Counted from the stretch's first letter, positions 22,940 through 32,228 are shown. The stretch is 64,000 nt of DNA from Nitrospinaceae bacterium (GCA_028278405.1 JANQEK010000030.1:1-64000); one strand, 5' to 3'. A program made the numbers and translations. The notes: a model not told the origin generated them from the letters alone.

Positions 22940-25342
22940 ATGGGAGGAAGGAAAAAAATAGTTGTTTTTACCCTTTTAATAAGTGGACTTGGTCTCTATA
23001 ATAGAATTATTCAGAAAGCAAATGTAAAACAGTTGAAGCAACTTCAGCTTTCTCAAAATATTGGAAAGTTGGGAAATCCCTCATTCAAAGGTCAGGCTCG
23101 GATGGCTGTTATAAAAGGTTTTTTAAGGTTTGCAGGTGTTTTTCACAGTATTCAATGGAAGACTTTGAGAAGTATGTTTTGCAAAGATAATTCGCATACC
23201 GTTTTCGTTCAAAAATCCCCTTTCTCGACCCAATTCTTAAAAAAGCTTTCAGCGCGTTTCGGGTATTTGAAACAATTTGGGTTTGCACCCAACAATCTCA
23301 GTATTTTGATAATTCTGGCAGTTTTGGTTTTACCCAGTCTGGCTTTTTCAGATGACAGGAAATTGTCGCCGGAAGAGGAAGACTTGCTTGACGCACCTAT
23401 TCTCCAGTTGATGCAAACGGAAGTGGTTGTGACATCTGTCAGTAAACGGCCTGAGCTGGTTCACAAGGCTGCTTCGGCCATCTATGTGTTGACGGAGGAG
23501 GATATTCGAAGGTCGGGGGCAGTCAATATTATGGAGGCCTTGCGCATGGTGCCCGGTGTATTGGTTTCCAAGCTCAATCAAAATCGCTACGCTATCTCCA
23601 TCCGGGGATTCAATCAGCGGTTGGGTTCGGACAAACTCCTGGTTCTCATGGATGGACGATCCATTTACAGCCCGACTGATGCGGGTGTGTTTTGGATTGG
23701 CCAGGACACGGTTCTGGAGGATATCGAACGTATTGAAGTCATCCGGGGTCCGGGAGCCGCGCTCTGGGGTTCCAACGCTGTGGCCGGGGTGATTAATATC
23801 ATCACCAAAAGTGCGAAAAAAACTAAGGGGGGATTGCTTTCCTCAGGAGTGGGTTCCGAAGAACAGGGATTTGGCACGTTGCGATATGGCGGTGAATTGG
23901 ATAACGGCATCAATTTCCGGGTCTATGGCAAATATAGAGACCGGGATGACGGCATCGCCGCAAATGGAAATGATGCCTTTGATGATAAACAAATTGGCCA
24001 GGGTGGATTCCGGACGGATTGGGATATCAACAAACGGGATAATTTCACCTTGCAGGGTGATTACTACCGGTTGAATTCCGATTTGGACTTCACTAGCCGA
24101 TTCGTTTCTTTGGCGGCCGGTTCGGCTCCATTCCAGGGAACCAATGTGCAGGAAGGAGCCAATGTCTTGAGCCGGTGGACTCGCACCCTCGATGATGCAT
24201 CTTCTTATCAGCTACAATTTTATTATGATCGCCTGAAACGAAAATCCGGCGTTCCGTTTGACAATGTGGTTGACCAGTTTGATATCGATTTTCAACACAA
24301 CTTTTCATTTTTAAAAACGCACAATTTTTCGTGGGGATTGAATTACCGGTTTATCAAATACGATTTAGAGAATACCAATATTATTGAAAACAACAGGAGT
24401 AACTCCAATCTGGCGAGTTTGTTCTTGCATGATGAAATTCAATTGATTCCTGATGAATTAAGCCTGATTTTAGGTATTAAAATAGAAAACAATTCTTTTA
24501 CGGGTTTTGAGTTCCAGCCCAGTGTTCGAACGGCATGGAACCCAAGCCCCAATCATACGCTTTGGGCAGCTTTTTCAAGAGCGGTTCGGTTGCCAACGGT
24601 GAGTGATGAAAATATAACGGTTAACAATGCCTTGGTTCCTCCTGGAGTCATTTTTCCCGGGGCAAATCCAACATTGATCCTGCAAGTTCCCAATAGGGAG
24701 ATGAAGGCAGAAGAACTATTAGCGTATGAGCTGGGTTACAGAGCAAAAATTAATGATAAATTGAATTTTGATATCACCGCTTATTATTTTGATTATGACA
24801 ACCTGATTGGGTCTAATTCCGCTGGGTCCTCATTTACATTTCTACCTGGACCGCCCAACGTAGTGGCATCTGTCAATGATAATTCTTTGAAAGGTGAAGT
24901 TTATGGTGTGGAATTGAGCGGTCAGTGGCAGGTTCTTCCAAACTGGCGGCTTTCCGGAAGTTACACTTTCGCGGATATTCAATTGCATGTCTTCCCCGGT
25001 GCTCCTGTTGATGGCTCTGTGGGATTTGAAGCCGAAAAAGAACCGAACCATATTTTCACTATCCGTTCTTATTTAAATCTACCTCATAACTTGGAATTCG
25101 ATACCTTTTTTTATTACGTGAGTGACCGGGAGACCTCAACTCCTCCGGTAGGCGCTTTCATGCCCATTCCAGAATACGGTCGTCTGGATGTGCGTTTGGG
25201 ATGGCAGCCCATGAAAAATGTTGATCTGTCGCTTTCCGCCCAGAATTTATTGGACGACTCTCATCCGGAACTCAGCGAACTGTTGGAAGTGAGTTCTGAA
25301 ACCCAGCGAAGTTATTATCTGAAAGCAACACTTAAGTTTTAA
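22940..25342 (+). CDS. TonB-dependent receptor
   Basis: An outer-membrane gated transporter or signal receptor. The mature part starts with a short acidic segment and the plug domain (TEVVVTSVSKRPELVHKAAS, MVPGVLVSKLN, SIRGF, DGRSIYSP, IERIEVIRGPGAALWGSNAVAGVINIIT). A ~500-residue beta-barrel ends in the terminal strand SYYLKATLKF with C-terminal Phe. The reading frame gives 800 residues with a 110-residue extension ahead of the only credible signal peptide (NNLSILIILAVLVLPSLAFS, residues 119-138). The true start may be a TTG at 23267, though it lacks a good ribosome site. It is divergent from the RiPP locus and followed by a YfiR/kinase cassette. Confidence 0.9.
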   Translation: MGGRKKIVVFTLLISGLGLYNRIIQKANVKQLKQLQLSQNIGKLGNPSFKGQARMAVIKGFLRFAGVFHSIQWKTLRSMFCKDNSHTVFVQKSPFSTQFLKKLSARFGYLKQFGFAPNNLSILIILAVLVLPSLAFSDDRKLSPEEEDLLDAPILQLMQTEVVVTSVSKRPELVHKAASAIYVLTEEDIRRSGAVNIMEALRMVPGVLVSKLNQNRYAISIRGFNQRLGSDKLLVLMDGRSIYSPTDAGVFWIGQDTVLEDIERIEVIRGPGAALWGSNAVAGVINIITKSAKKTKGGLLSSGVGSEEQGFGTLRYGGELDNGINFRVYGKYRDRDDGIAANGNDAFDDKQIGQGGFRTDWDINKRDNFTLQGDYYRLNSDLDFTSRFVSLAAGSAPFQGTNVQEGANVLSRWTRTLDDASSYQLQFYYDRLKRKSGVPFDNVVDQFDIDFQHNFSFLKTHNFSWGLNYRFIKYDLENTNIIENNRSNSNLASLFLHDEIQLIPDELSLILGIKIENNSFTGFEFQPSVRTAWNPSPNHTLWAAFSRAVRLPTVSDENITVNNALVPPGVIFPGANPTLILQVPNREMKAEELLAYELGYRAKINDKLNFDITAYYFDYDNLIGSNSAGSSFTFLPGPPNVVASVNDNSLKGEVYGVELSGQWQVLPNWRLSGSYTFADIQLHVFPGAPVDGSVGFEAEKEPNHIFTIRSYLNLPHNLEFDTFFYYVSDRETSTPPVGAFMPIPEYGRLDVRLGWQPMKNVDLSLSAQNLLDDSHPELSELLEVSSETQRSYYLKATLKF

Positions 25343-25484
25343 GGGGGTTTTTTCTTTTTTCGTATCAAGGGGGTTGAATGCAGTTTCATTGAAATCCCGA
25401 TCGATTCAAGCAGGAGTTTTTGACGTAGAAAGTTACCCGGGAACAAATCCATTGGACAGGTTTACAGAAATAAATGGTAATCTC

Positions 25485-26081
25485 ATGTCAAAATTCCTAC
25501 CCTCTAAATTTCTTAAATCCCTCCTTGGTTGTTTTGTTGCATTAAACCTATCGTTTTTTTTATTTTCCCCTTTTTTCTCCCAGAACGTTACTGCCCAGGA
25601 AACAAGTTCGCGCGCCTATGCGATCAAAGCCGGATTTATTTACAATTTTACCCGGTTCATCAAATGGCCTCCTCCCTCAAAATTCAGAGGAAACAATAAC
25701 AGTTATAATATCTGCGTTATAGGCGACAATCCTTTTGGCTCTATTCTCAGTCGCCTTGAAGCAAAGCACCGTTTTAAAGAGCACCCTCTTAAAATCGAGC
25801 TCGATACATCCAGAAGCGGTTTTCAGCAATGCCATATTTTGTTTGTCAGTTTTTCCGAAAGATTCAATGTTGAGAATATAGTGGAGCAAACAAAAGATCT
25901 TCAGGTTTTAACGGTTGGGGATACAGAGGGTTTTGCCGAACGGGGAATTGACATCAACCTTCTAGTTGTCAAAAACAAGGTCAAATTTGAGATCAGCAAA
26001 AATTGCTTGGAAGCAAAGGGCTTTGAGGTCAGCTCTGAGCTCTATGATCTGGCGACCATTGTTGAGGGGGGGTGCCGGTGA
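25485..26081 (+). CDS. YfiR-family periplasmic protein (DUF4154)
   Basis: A periplasmic protein of the YfiR family, known from Pseudomonas as a repressor of a membrane signalling partner. A signal peptide (LKSLLGCFVALNLSFFLFSP) is followed by the family start RAYAIKAGFIYNFTRFIKWP, the strand YNICVIGDNPFG, FVSFSERFNVENIV and VLTVGDTEGFAERG. The frame extends upstream to a TTG at 25374, but the ATG at 25485 places the signal peptide correctly, giving 198 residues. It overlaps the downstream histidine kinase, so it probably modulates that kinase and may sense a ligand arriving through the adjacent receptor. Confidence 0.85.
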   Translation: MSKFLPSKFLKSLLGCFVALNLSFFLFSPFFSQNVTAQETSSRAYAIKAGFIYNFTRFIKWPPPSKFRGNNNSYNICVIGDNPFGSILSRLEAKHRFKEHPLKIELDTSRSGFQQCHILFVSFSERFNVENIVEQTKDLQVLTVGDTEGFAERGIDINLLVVKNKVKFEISKNCLEAKGFEVSSELYDLATIVEGGCR

Positions 26082-27565
26082 AATTTTTCAGCGAATATTC
26101 GATCAAAAGGAAGCTGGTCCTGTTGCTGGTTGCATTGGTGACGTTTACCTTGCTTTTGCAAGGGAGTATTTTGGTCTATAATGATATTAAGAACTTAAAA
26201 ACCAATATTGTAGAGAATCTCTCCGTTCTGGCTTCGGCTATCGGATCCATGAGCCGCGCAGCCATTGTGTTTGAGGATGTCGGAGTGGGAACGAGGATCC
26301 TTTCATCCTTGGCGAATGAAAGGCAGGTTGACTTCGCGGTCATTTACAATGCGGATGACCAAATTTTTGTGACCTATCTGAGGGATGAAAATGCAAAGGT
26401 AGAGCCTCCGACCTTGAATCAGGAAGGGGAAGCGATAACCGAAGAAGGTATCGAGATTATCAAAAACATTGCTTTGAAAGGTGAAGTTCTCGGAAAAATT
26501 TATATCAAGGCAAATCTTAGTGAAATGGAGTCCAAGATTGAAAATCAATTGGTCTTGGTCGTCGGCATTTTTTCCGTCATTTTGTTGATTTCAATTCCTA
26601 TTTCAGTATTATTGCAACGATTTATCTCGGAACCCATTTTATCCTTGGCGAAAACGGCTCAAAAGGTATCCAAATTGACTGACTATTCGGTGAGAGCAAC
26701 ATATGAAGGAAAGGATGAGCTCGGGGTCCTTTATTCCGGATTCAACGAAATGCTGACACAAATTCAGAGCAGGGATCAAACATTGGAGCAATATCGTTCA
26801 AATCTTGAGGAATTGGTCAGCGAGCGAACTCGGGAATTGGAAGCAGCTCAGAAGGAGCTTGTGAGTAAAGAGAAGCTTGCAGTGATGGGTACTTTGTCTG
26901 CGATGGTAAGCCATGAAATCCGGAACCCGCTGGGAACAATTCGCAATACTATTTTTAATATCAAGCAATTGATCAATAAAAACAACTACGCAGTGGAGCC
27001 CGAACTCGAAAGAATTGAAAGAAACGTGGTTCGTTGTGATCATATTATTGAAGAACTTCTGGATTTTACCCGTCTGCAGGAGAAAAATTTCGAACCCGTC
27101 AAGATCGATTCCTGGTTAAAGGAATTAATCGATGAGCAAACAATACCGGAAGGAATGATTGTCACGACAAACTTAAAATCACAGGCACTGGTCCAAATTG
27201 ATAATGAAAGCTTTCGCCGGGCGGTTATCAATGTGACTCAAAATGGAATTCAGGCGATGACAAAGGTCAAGCCAGGCAAGAAATCGGAGCCTGTCGAACA
27301 GAAGGAAATGAAGCTGACGATTGAAACCCGCGTTCATCAGGATAGGGTGGAAGTGGTCATCTCCGATAGCGGCGAAGGAATAGCTCAGGCAGATTTAGAT
27401 AAAATTTATGAACCGTTATACAGCACAAAAAGTTTTGGGGTTGGGCTGGGTCTGCCTATAGTGAAGGGAATCATGGAGCAGCATTTGGGGGGGATTGAGA
27501 TGGAAAGTGAAGTCGGGGTAGGAACAAAAGTCACTTTATGGCTACCCCTTAATAAAGGAAGCTAA
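26078..27565 (+). CDS. Membrane sensor histidine kinase
   Basis: A 495-residue two-component kinase. Transmembrane helix 1 (LVLLLVALVTFTLLLQGSIL) and helix 2 (LVLVVGIFSVILLISIPISV) flank a ~130-residue periplasmic sensor of CHASE8 type (IVENLSVLASAIGSMSRAAI). A HAMP segment, a coiled coil, a HisKA helix with phospho-accepting His in MVSHEIRNPLGTIRN, and an HATPase_c domain (DSGEGIAQADL, GVGLGLPIVKG) follow. The GTG at 26078 gives a GTGA overlap with the YfiR stop; a GTG two codons earlier is also possible. It is the likely kinase for the receivers that follow. Confidence 0.92.
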   Translation: MKFFSEYSIKRKLVLLLVALVTFTLLLQGSILVYNDIKNLKTNIVENLSVLASAIGSMSRAAIVFEDVGVGTRILSSLANERQVDFAVIYNADDQIFVTYLRDENAKVEPPTLNQEGEAITEEGIEIIKNIALKGEVLGKIYIKANLSEMESKIENQLVLVVGIFSVILLISIPISVLLQRFISEPILSLAKTAQKVSKLTDYSVRATYEGKDELGVLYSGFNEMLTQIQSRDQTLEQYRSNLEELVSERTRELEAAQKELVSKEKLAVMGTLSAMVSHEIRNPLGTIRNTIFNIKQLINKNNYAVEPELERIERNVVRCDHIIEELLDFTRLQEKNFEPVKIDSWLKELIDEQTIPEGMIVTTNLKSQALVQIDNESFRRAVINVTQNGIQAMTKVKPGKKSEPVEQKEMKLTIETRVHQDRVEVVISDSGEGIAQADLDKIYEPLYSTKSFGVGLGLPIVKGIMEQHLGGIEMESEVGVGTKVTLWLPLNKGS

Positions 27566-27569
27566 GAAG

Positions 27570-28052
27570 ATGCGGGAAGAAGAGAACACTCCAAATATAA
27601 GTCAGTCGGAATATCGAATTCTTATCGTTGACGACGATTTGGATTTTGCGGCCAGCCTAAAACTTATCCTTGAAAACGAGGATTATCATCCGTTGATGGC
27701 CCATAGTGAAGAAGAAGCGTTGGAGTCTGTGGGAGAGCACCCTGTGGATTTGGCGTTGCTTGATATCCGATTGGGCCAGGATGATGGAATTGATTTGCTT
27801 CTGAAGCTAAAGGAAATCCAACCTGATATTCTGTGCATCATGGTTACGGGATTTGGGTCCATAGAAACCGCGATCCAGGCCCTTAGGAATGGTGCCTATG
27901 ACTATCTCAGGAAGCCGGTCAATCCGGGTGAGCTTTTGGCGACATTACGCAGGGGTTTCGAAAAGATTCGTCTAATTAAAGAAAGGCAGGCCAGAGATAT
28001 CCGGATAAAAAAATTAGAGAATGACCATCGAAAATCTCCTCCACCCGGTTAG
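27570..28052 (+). CDS. Stand-alone receiver-domain response regulator
   Basis: A 160-residue protein that is only a REC domain with a short basic tail. It has the acidic triad in LIVDDDLDFAASL, phospho-accepting Asp in LALLDIRLGQDDG near residue 63, the switch Thr in MVTGFGS and Lys in YDYLRKPVN. No output domain follows: the tail ends KKLENDHRKSPPPG. It starts 4 bases after the kinase stop. The REC sequence is strongly similar at DNA and protein level to that of the next gene, so it looks like one half of a recent duplication. Confidence 0.92.
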   Translation: MREEENTPNISQSEYRILIVDDDLDFAASLKLILENEDYHPLMAHSEEEALESVGEHPVDLALLDIRLGQDDGIDLLLKLKEIQPDILCIMVTGFGSIETAIQALRNGAYDYLRKPVNPGELLATLRRGFEKIRLIKERQARDIRIKKLENDHRKSPPPG

Positions 28053-28148
28053 AACGGAAATAATCGGTTGTGGAATGGAAAATGACGGTCGTGAAGGTGG
28101 ATTCAAGAGCGATTTTACGGCTTCCAATGATTGAAGAAAGCTGAGGAT

Positions 28149-29675
28149 ATGCAGGAAGAACAGATTTCAAATTCAAATAATCCAGAATTTCAAATTCTCA
28201 TCATTGACGATGATGTGGATTTTGCAGCCAGTTTAAAGCTGATTCTGGAAAATGAGGATTTTCAACCGAGATTGGCCCATAGCGAGGAAGAAGCGTTGGA
28301 GTCTGTAAGAAATAGTCCTGTCGATCTGGCGTTGATTGATATCCGACTGGGTCAGGATAATGGAATTGAACTGCTTCCAAAGCTGAAAGCGATTCTTCCT
28401 GATATTCTTTGTGTCATGGTCACCGGATTTGGTTCCATCGAGACAGCCGTACAGGCTCTCAATAGTGGGGCTTACGATTACCTTAGAAAGCCGGTCAATC
28501 CGGGTGAGCTCTTGGCGACCTTGGGGAGAGGTATTGAAAAGATCCGGATGTTAAAAGAAAAGCAGATCATGGAGGGCACTTTAAATGAAATCGAACAGCA
28601 GATTAAAGCTTCCTTCAACCAGGCTGCAATAGGGATCACTCACTTGTCATTAAAAGGCATGTGGCTTACATGCAATGAAAAATTCTGCCAGATCATTGGG
28701 TATGATCAGGAAGAATTAAGGAAAATGTCCATTTTCGATATCATCCCTCAGGATGAGGTTAATAATGTTCAAAAAACAATAGATGAACTCCTGACTTCGA
28801 ACGTCTCCTATTTCTCCAGAGAAACTCAATACTTGCGAAAAGATGGTCTTCCGGTTTGGGTGAATGTTACGATTTCCCCGGTTTCCTCTCCCTCGGGGGA
28901 GCCTTTATATTTCATCCTGTTTATCGAGGACATTACGAAAAGAAGAGAAATCGAGGAAATGCTCCAAAACCTGATTAAGGATTTGGCCGAGGCCAATCAG
29001 AATTTAGAAGATTTTACCCGCACCGCTTCGCACGATCTCCAAGAACCTTTGCGAAAAATTATTTCGTTTGCGGATCGATTAAAGACTTCCATCGGCGATA
29101 AGATGGATAGTAGAGAAAAGGAATACTTTGACCGGCTGGAAAATTCTTCCGTGCGGATGAAAAAGCTGATTGAGGATCTCCTTCGATATTCAAGAGTGTC
29201 TTCATTAGCTCCGGAAATGGAGCCTGTCGACTTGAAGGATATTGTTAGTGAAGTGCTTCTTGACCTTGAAGTGAGCATAGAGCGGTCAAAAGGAGTGATT
29301 GATGTAAAACATCTTCCAAAAATTGAAGCCGACCAAACCCAGATGCGGCAATTGTTCCAAAATTTAATCAGTAATGCCCTGAAGTTTCATAATAAGACCG
29401 AAGCGCCCAGGATCGAGATCGACAGTATGTACAACGATAACGGGTATTGGAAAATTTTAATTCGCGACAACGGCATTGGGATGAAGGAAGAACACATCAA
29501 GCGCATTTTTAAACCCTTCGAACGATTGCACGGATCCTCCGAATTTCCGGGTACTGGGATGGGGTTGGCGATATGTTTGAAGGTGGTGACACGCCATCAT
29601 GGAAAAATCACGGTAAACAGCTCTTTGGGAAAGGGTACCTTATACATCGTAGAATTACCCGAAAAGCAAAACTAA
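28149..29675 (+). CDS. REC-PAS-histidine kinase hybrid
   Basis: A 508-residue soluble hybrid kinase. Its REC domain (FQILIIDDDVDFAASL, DIRLGQDNG, YDYLRKPVN) is a near copy of the preceding regulator. A PAS/PAC domain follows (FNQAAIGITHLSLKGMWLTC to FILFIEDITKRREIEEM), then a phytochrome-like HisKA (TASHDLQEPLRKIISFADRL) and HATPase_c (DNGIGMKEEH, GTGMGLAICLKVV). The frame is open from a TTG at 28131. The ATG at 28149 aligns exactly with the start of the paralogue at 27570 (MQEEQ versus MREEE), which decides the choice. It likely receives phosphate from the membrane kinase and relays onward. Confidence 0.92.
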   Translation: MQEEQISNSNNPEFQILIIDDDVDFAASLKLILENEDFQPRLAHSEEEALESVRNSPVDLALIDIRLGQDNGIELLPKLKAILPDILCVMVTGFGSIETAVQALNSGAYDYLRKPVNPGELLATLGRGIEKIRMLKEKQIMEGTLNEIEQQIKASFNQAAIGITHLSLKGMWLTCNEKFCQIIGYDQEELRKMSIFDIIPQDEVNNVQKTIDELLTSNVSYFSRETQYLRKDGLPVWVNVTISPVSSPSGEPLYFILFIEDITKRREIEEMLQNLIKDLAEANQNLEDFTRTASHDLQEPLRKIISFADRLKTSIGDKMDSREKEYFDRLENSSVRMKKLIEDLLRYSRVSSLAPEMEPVDLKDIVSEVLLDLEVSIERSKGVIDVKHLPKIEADQTQMRQLFQNLISNALKFHNKTEAPRIEIDSMYNDNGYWKILIRDNGIGMKEEHIKRIFKPFERLHGSSEFPGTGMGLAICLKVVTRHHGKITVNSSLGKGTLYIVELPEKQN

Positions 29676-29727
29676 GGCCTTAGACAAAGAACCCGGTTTG
29701 AAATGGATAAAGTTTTAGGTATCAAAG

Positions 29728-30153
29728 CTAATTTGGGTATTTTCCCACCAGCATGTCTTTATCCCCCGACTCATCAAAAGTGGCGATAAACGCTTCTTCA
29801 TCACTACCATTCATCCCTAAACCAATGACCATGCGGTCCCGGTGATTTTTGTCTTTAAATACCAGCACGGGAGATTCATTTCTGCCGGCGAGCCGGAAGA
29901 GCAGACGCAGTCCCCCTTTGTTATCTGAGAGGCCAATGAAAGGAAGACCCTTTTCTCCTCTTGCCAGATAAGTGCCCATTTGTATTCTTGGATTTCTATC
30001 TGTTCCGTAAAGATAGATCTGACCCCCTTGGAACACCCTGTCATTCGACGCTTCGGCCTGGGTTGGTGAGAGCCAAACCTGCGCAAAAATTCCTCCAGAA
30101 AATCCTACAGCGAGAGTCATGAAAGCGAAAAGCAGTTTCTTGTAGAAGGTCAT
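29728..30153 (-). CDS. Signal-anchored protein of unknown function
   Basis: A 141-residue exported protein. A signal peptide (FAFMTLAVGFSGGIFAQVW) precedes a beta-rich domain with repeated short strands (GGQIYLYGTDRNPRIQMGTY, GLPFIGLSDNKGGLRLLFRL, SPVLVFKDKNHRDRMVIGLG). The strand-turn repeats resemble the short beta-solenoid pattern seen in phage and cell-surface proteins, but the family is not identified. It is convergent with the hybrid kinase gene. Its ATG overlaps the stop of a small upstream frame on the same strand. Confidence 0.65.
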   Translation of the reverse strand: MTFYKKLLFAFMTLAVGFSGGIFAQVWLSPTQAEASNDRVFQGGQIYLYGTDRNPRIQMGTYLARGEKGLPFIGLSDNKGGLRLLFRLAGRNESPVLVFKDKNHRDRMVIGLGMNGSDEEAFIATFDESGDKDMLVGKYPN

Positions 30154-30287
30154 ATCTCCGTTTCCTCGATTGGTGTGGGTTGATGCTTACAGAGCACTTC
30201 CGGTGTTCCGATTCCTCCCGGTCCGATGGGTTGGCCGAATTTGATGGGACAGGTGACCGGTCGCATTTGAAGTGCCATAGATGTCAT
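30150..30287 (-). CDS. Possible 45-residue leader ORF
   Basis: A short frame whose stop overlaps the ATG of the 29728-30153 gene (ATGA). It would encode 45 residues with two Cys and a Gly/Pro-rich middle (CPIKFGQPIGPGGIGTPEVL). The frame is open far upstream, but that part overlaps the divergent gene at 30478 and has no merit. No ribosome site is visible, so this could be chance; the overlap is the only support. Confidence 0.25.
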   Translation of the reverse strand: MTSMALQMRPVTCPIKFGQPIGPGGIGTPEVLCKHQPTPIEETEI

Positions 30288-30421
30288 TTTTAGTTTAACG
30301 GCTATACATCTGATTTCAAAAGTGTTTTGAATGTAATCACTTACCGTTTTTTGGGTAATTGCCCGAAGAGGTAAAAAATCCTCAAAAGTCCTTAAAATCG
30401 GTTCGGAATACATGTATTTAA

Positions 30422-30430
30422 TGGTACAAT
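30422..30430 (+). promoter_or_regulatory. Extended -10 promoter candidate for the CsgG/TPR operon
   Basis: TGGTACAAT fits an extended -10 element (TGn followed by TACAAT at 30425-30430). A weak TTCGGA stands 17 bases upstream. The first gene of the operon starts 48 bases later. Confidence 0.45.
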
Positions 30431-30477
30431 TACAGTTATCGTAAAAATATAAAGGCCGGCTCATTTTGGAGTTCCTT

Positions 30478-31146
30478 ATGATCGCTTTGCGAAGGATTGC
30501 CTGCAAATGTCTGATGCTGATCCTCCTTTCCGCACTTCCCGTGAAGGAGGGTTTTTCTTATGAAAGCCATCATTATTTTGGAGGCCATCCGGTTTCGTTG
30601 TCTTTGAAGACACAGGTCCATCCCTGCGGGAAGATCAGGGCGCAACTATATGCGACCACCCACGCCTTGGAAGCTCCCATCGGTGATCCGGTATCAAGCG
30701 ATTGCTCAAGACCCCTGCGAATCGGTTTGCCGGAAGTCCGGGTCAAAACAGAATTCAACTTGGAAATCGAATCCCTGACCGAAAAAGGTTGGGTGACCTC
30801 GGGCAACATTCCATTACAGGTCTATCCGCAACAGTTGTTGGCTTCACTTCGCGACTGGGCGCAGGAAAATGATCTGGTCGTGGCGGATTCCGACGGTAAA
30901 TTGGAACAGTTTCTCGAAAAGCAAAATATACCGTTTGTTCCAAATCATCGGAAAAGATTAGAGCCCCCAGCAGTCCATATATCGGCTGGTGAAGGAGAAA
31001 TTTTTTTTATGGAAAAGAGTGAAGGGGTTCCAAGGATTTTTGTAAAAGAAAAAAAGGTTCTGATCGAAATGCCCTTTTTGGACCGATTGGCGATTGATCC
31101 TTCGTTTCAATATGAGTTTGTAAGGATGTTTCAAGAAATTTTATAA
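30478..31146 (+). CDS. Exported protein of unknown function, first gene of CsgG/TPR operon
   Basis: A 222-residue protein with a signal peptide (RRIACKCLMLILLSALPVKEG). The mature part has an N-terminal Cys pair (VHPCGKIRAQLYATTH ... VSSDCSRP) that may form a disulfide, then a mixed alpha/beta domain with the segment LLASLRDWAQENDLVVADSD. No family recognised. The frame starts at TTG 30466, but GGAG at 30467-30470 points to the ATG at 30478. It lies 20 bases before the first CsgG-like gene in an operon of seven. Confidence 0.7.
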   Translation: MIALRRIACKCLMLILLSALPVKEGFSYESHHYFGGHPVSLSLKTQVHPCGKIRAQLYATTHALEAPIGDPVSSDCSRPLRIGLPEVRVKTEFNLEIESLTEKGWVTSGNIPLQVYPQQLLASLRDWAQENDLVVADSDGKLEQFLEKQNIPFVPNHRKRLEPPAVHISAGEGEIFFMEKSEGVPRIFVKEKKVLIEMPFLDRLAIDPSFQYEFVRMFQEIL

Positions 31147-31166
31147 CCCTTATAGAGGAAAATGTG

Positions 31167-32219
31167 ATGCTTTATTATTTCATTAAGAAATTCAATCGAG
31201 TGCTATGGGTAACCCTCCTGGTGGCCATGTTCAGCCTGCTTTCCGGTTGGAACTCCCCTGCGGATGCGCAGGAGGGAGAATTGACCACGGCGGTACTGCC
31301 TCTCGCGGTTAAAGGGCAGGATACGGGCCTGATCAAGGAACTGATGTCACGTGTGAAAGGAAGATCCCAGGACAGGACCGATACGCTGGGAGAGGAGTTT
31401 GCTCTTCTTCTCACACGTGAGCTTTCAGAAACGCATGGAATTCCTCTGGTGGAACGGACGGATTTGGACAAGATTCTCAGTGAAATGGAATTGGGCCAAT
31501 CGGGGATAGTGGATCCTTCGACCGCTGCAAGAATCGGAAAAGTTACGGGCGCCAAAGTCATAGTGACCGGACGAATGTTCCAGGTTCAATCGAAAATGGT
31601 TGTGGTGGCCAAAACCATCGGGGTGGAAACCAGTCGTGTGTTTGCCCAGACGGTAACCATTCCGAAAAGAGGTTCCGTTCAGGAAGCGGCTACAGAATTG
31701 GGTGTAAAAATTGCTGAAAAACTGACGGCCAAGGGTTCCACTCTGGTGGCCAGGGCTGAGAACAAACAAACTTCCATCAAAAAACTTCAGGGATTGCTGA
31801 AAAATTATGACGCCAAAGATTTTCCAGTGGTCTCCATAAAGATTCGTGAAATGAGTCTGGATCGAAGAGTTCCCGATCCGGCAGCTCAAACGGAATTGGA
31901 ATTTATCATGCAAGGCGTGGGCTTCGAGTTGTTTGAGCCGGGCGCTGCAGCGACTCCTCCGGATGTCGATATTGTGGGAGAGGCCTTCAGTGAATTTGGC
32001 CTGCGAAAAGGCAATCTGGTTTCGAGCAAGGGCCGTGTGGAAGTGAAAGTCATCGAACGAACAACCGGAAGAATTCTGGCTTCGGACAGGGAGGTTGTGG
32101 TGGCAGTCGATCTTTCACCGGAGATTGCTGGTAAAAAGGCGCTCCAGAATGCCACAGCGCAGCTATCCGAACGGCTGGTGCCGGCACTCCTTAAAAGAAT
32201 GAATGTCAAAACACAATAA
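31167..32219 (+). CDS. CsgG/FlgO-like exported protein
   Basis: A 350-residue exported protein of the CsgG family type. After a signal peptide (LWVTLLVAMFSLLSGWNSPADAQ) come the family strand TAVLPLAVKG, a helix LGEEFALLLTRELSETHGI, and the diagnostic LVERTDLDKILSEMELGQSGIVDPSTAARIGKVTGAKVIVTGRM. CsgG itself is the curli secretion pore. Many relatives are outer-membrane assembly or penicillin-binding-protein cofactors (LpoB/FlgO). No acylated Cys is evident, unlike true CsgG. The C-terminal ~150 residues form a second domain (FPVVSIKIREMSLDRRVPDP). A GAGGA ribosome site precedes the ATG. Confidence 0.8.
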   Translation: MLYYFIKKFNRVLWVTLLVAMFSLLSGWNSPADAQEGELTTAVLPLAVKGQDTGLIKELMSRVKGRSQDRTDTLGEEFALLLTRELSETHGIPLVERTDLDKILSEMELGQSGIVDPSTAARIGKVTGAKVIVTGRMFQVQSKMVVVAKTIGVETSRVFAQTVTIPKRGSVQEAATELGVKIAEKLTAKGSTLVARAENKQTSIKKLQGLLKNYDAKDFPVVSIKIREMSLDRRVPDPAAQTELEFIMQGVGFELFEPGAAATPPDVDIVGEAFSEFGLRKGNLVSSKGRVEVKVIERTTGRILASDREVVVAVDLSPEIAGKKALQNATAQLSERLVPALLKRMNVKTQ

Positions 32220-32228
32220 GGTTTTTCC

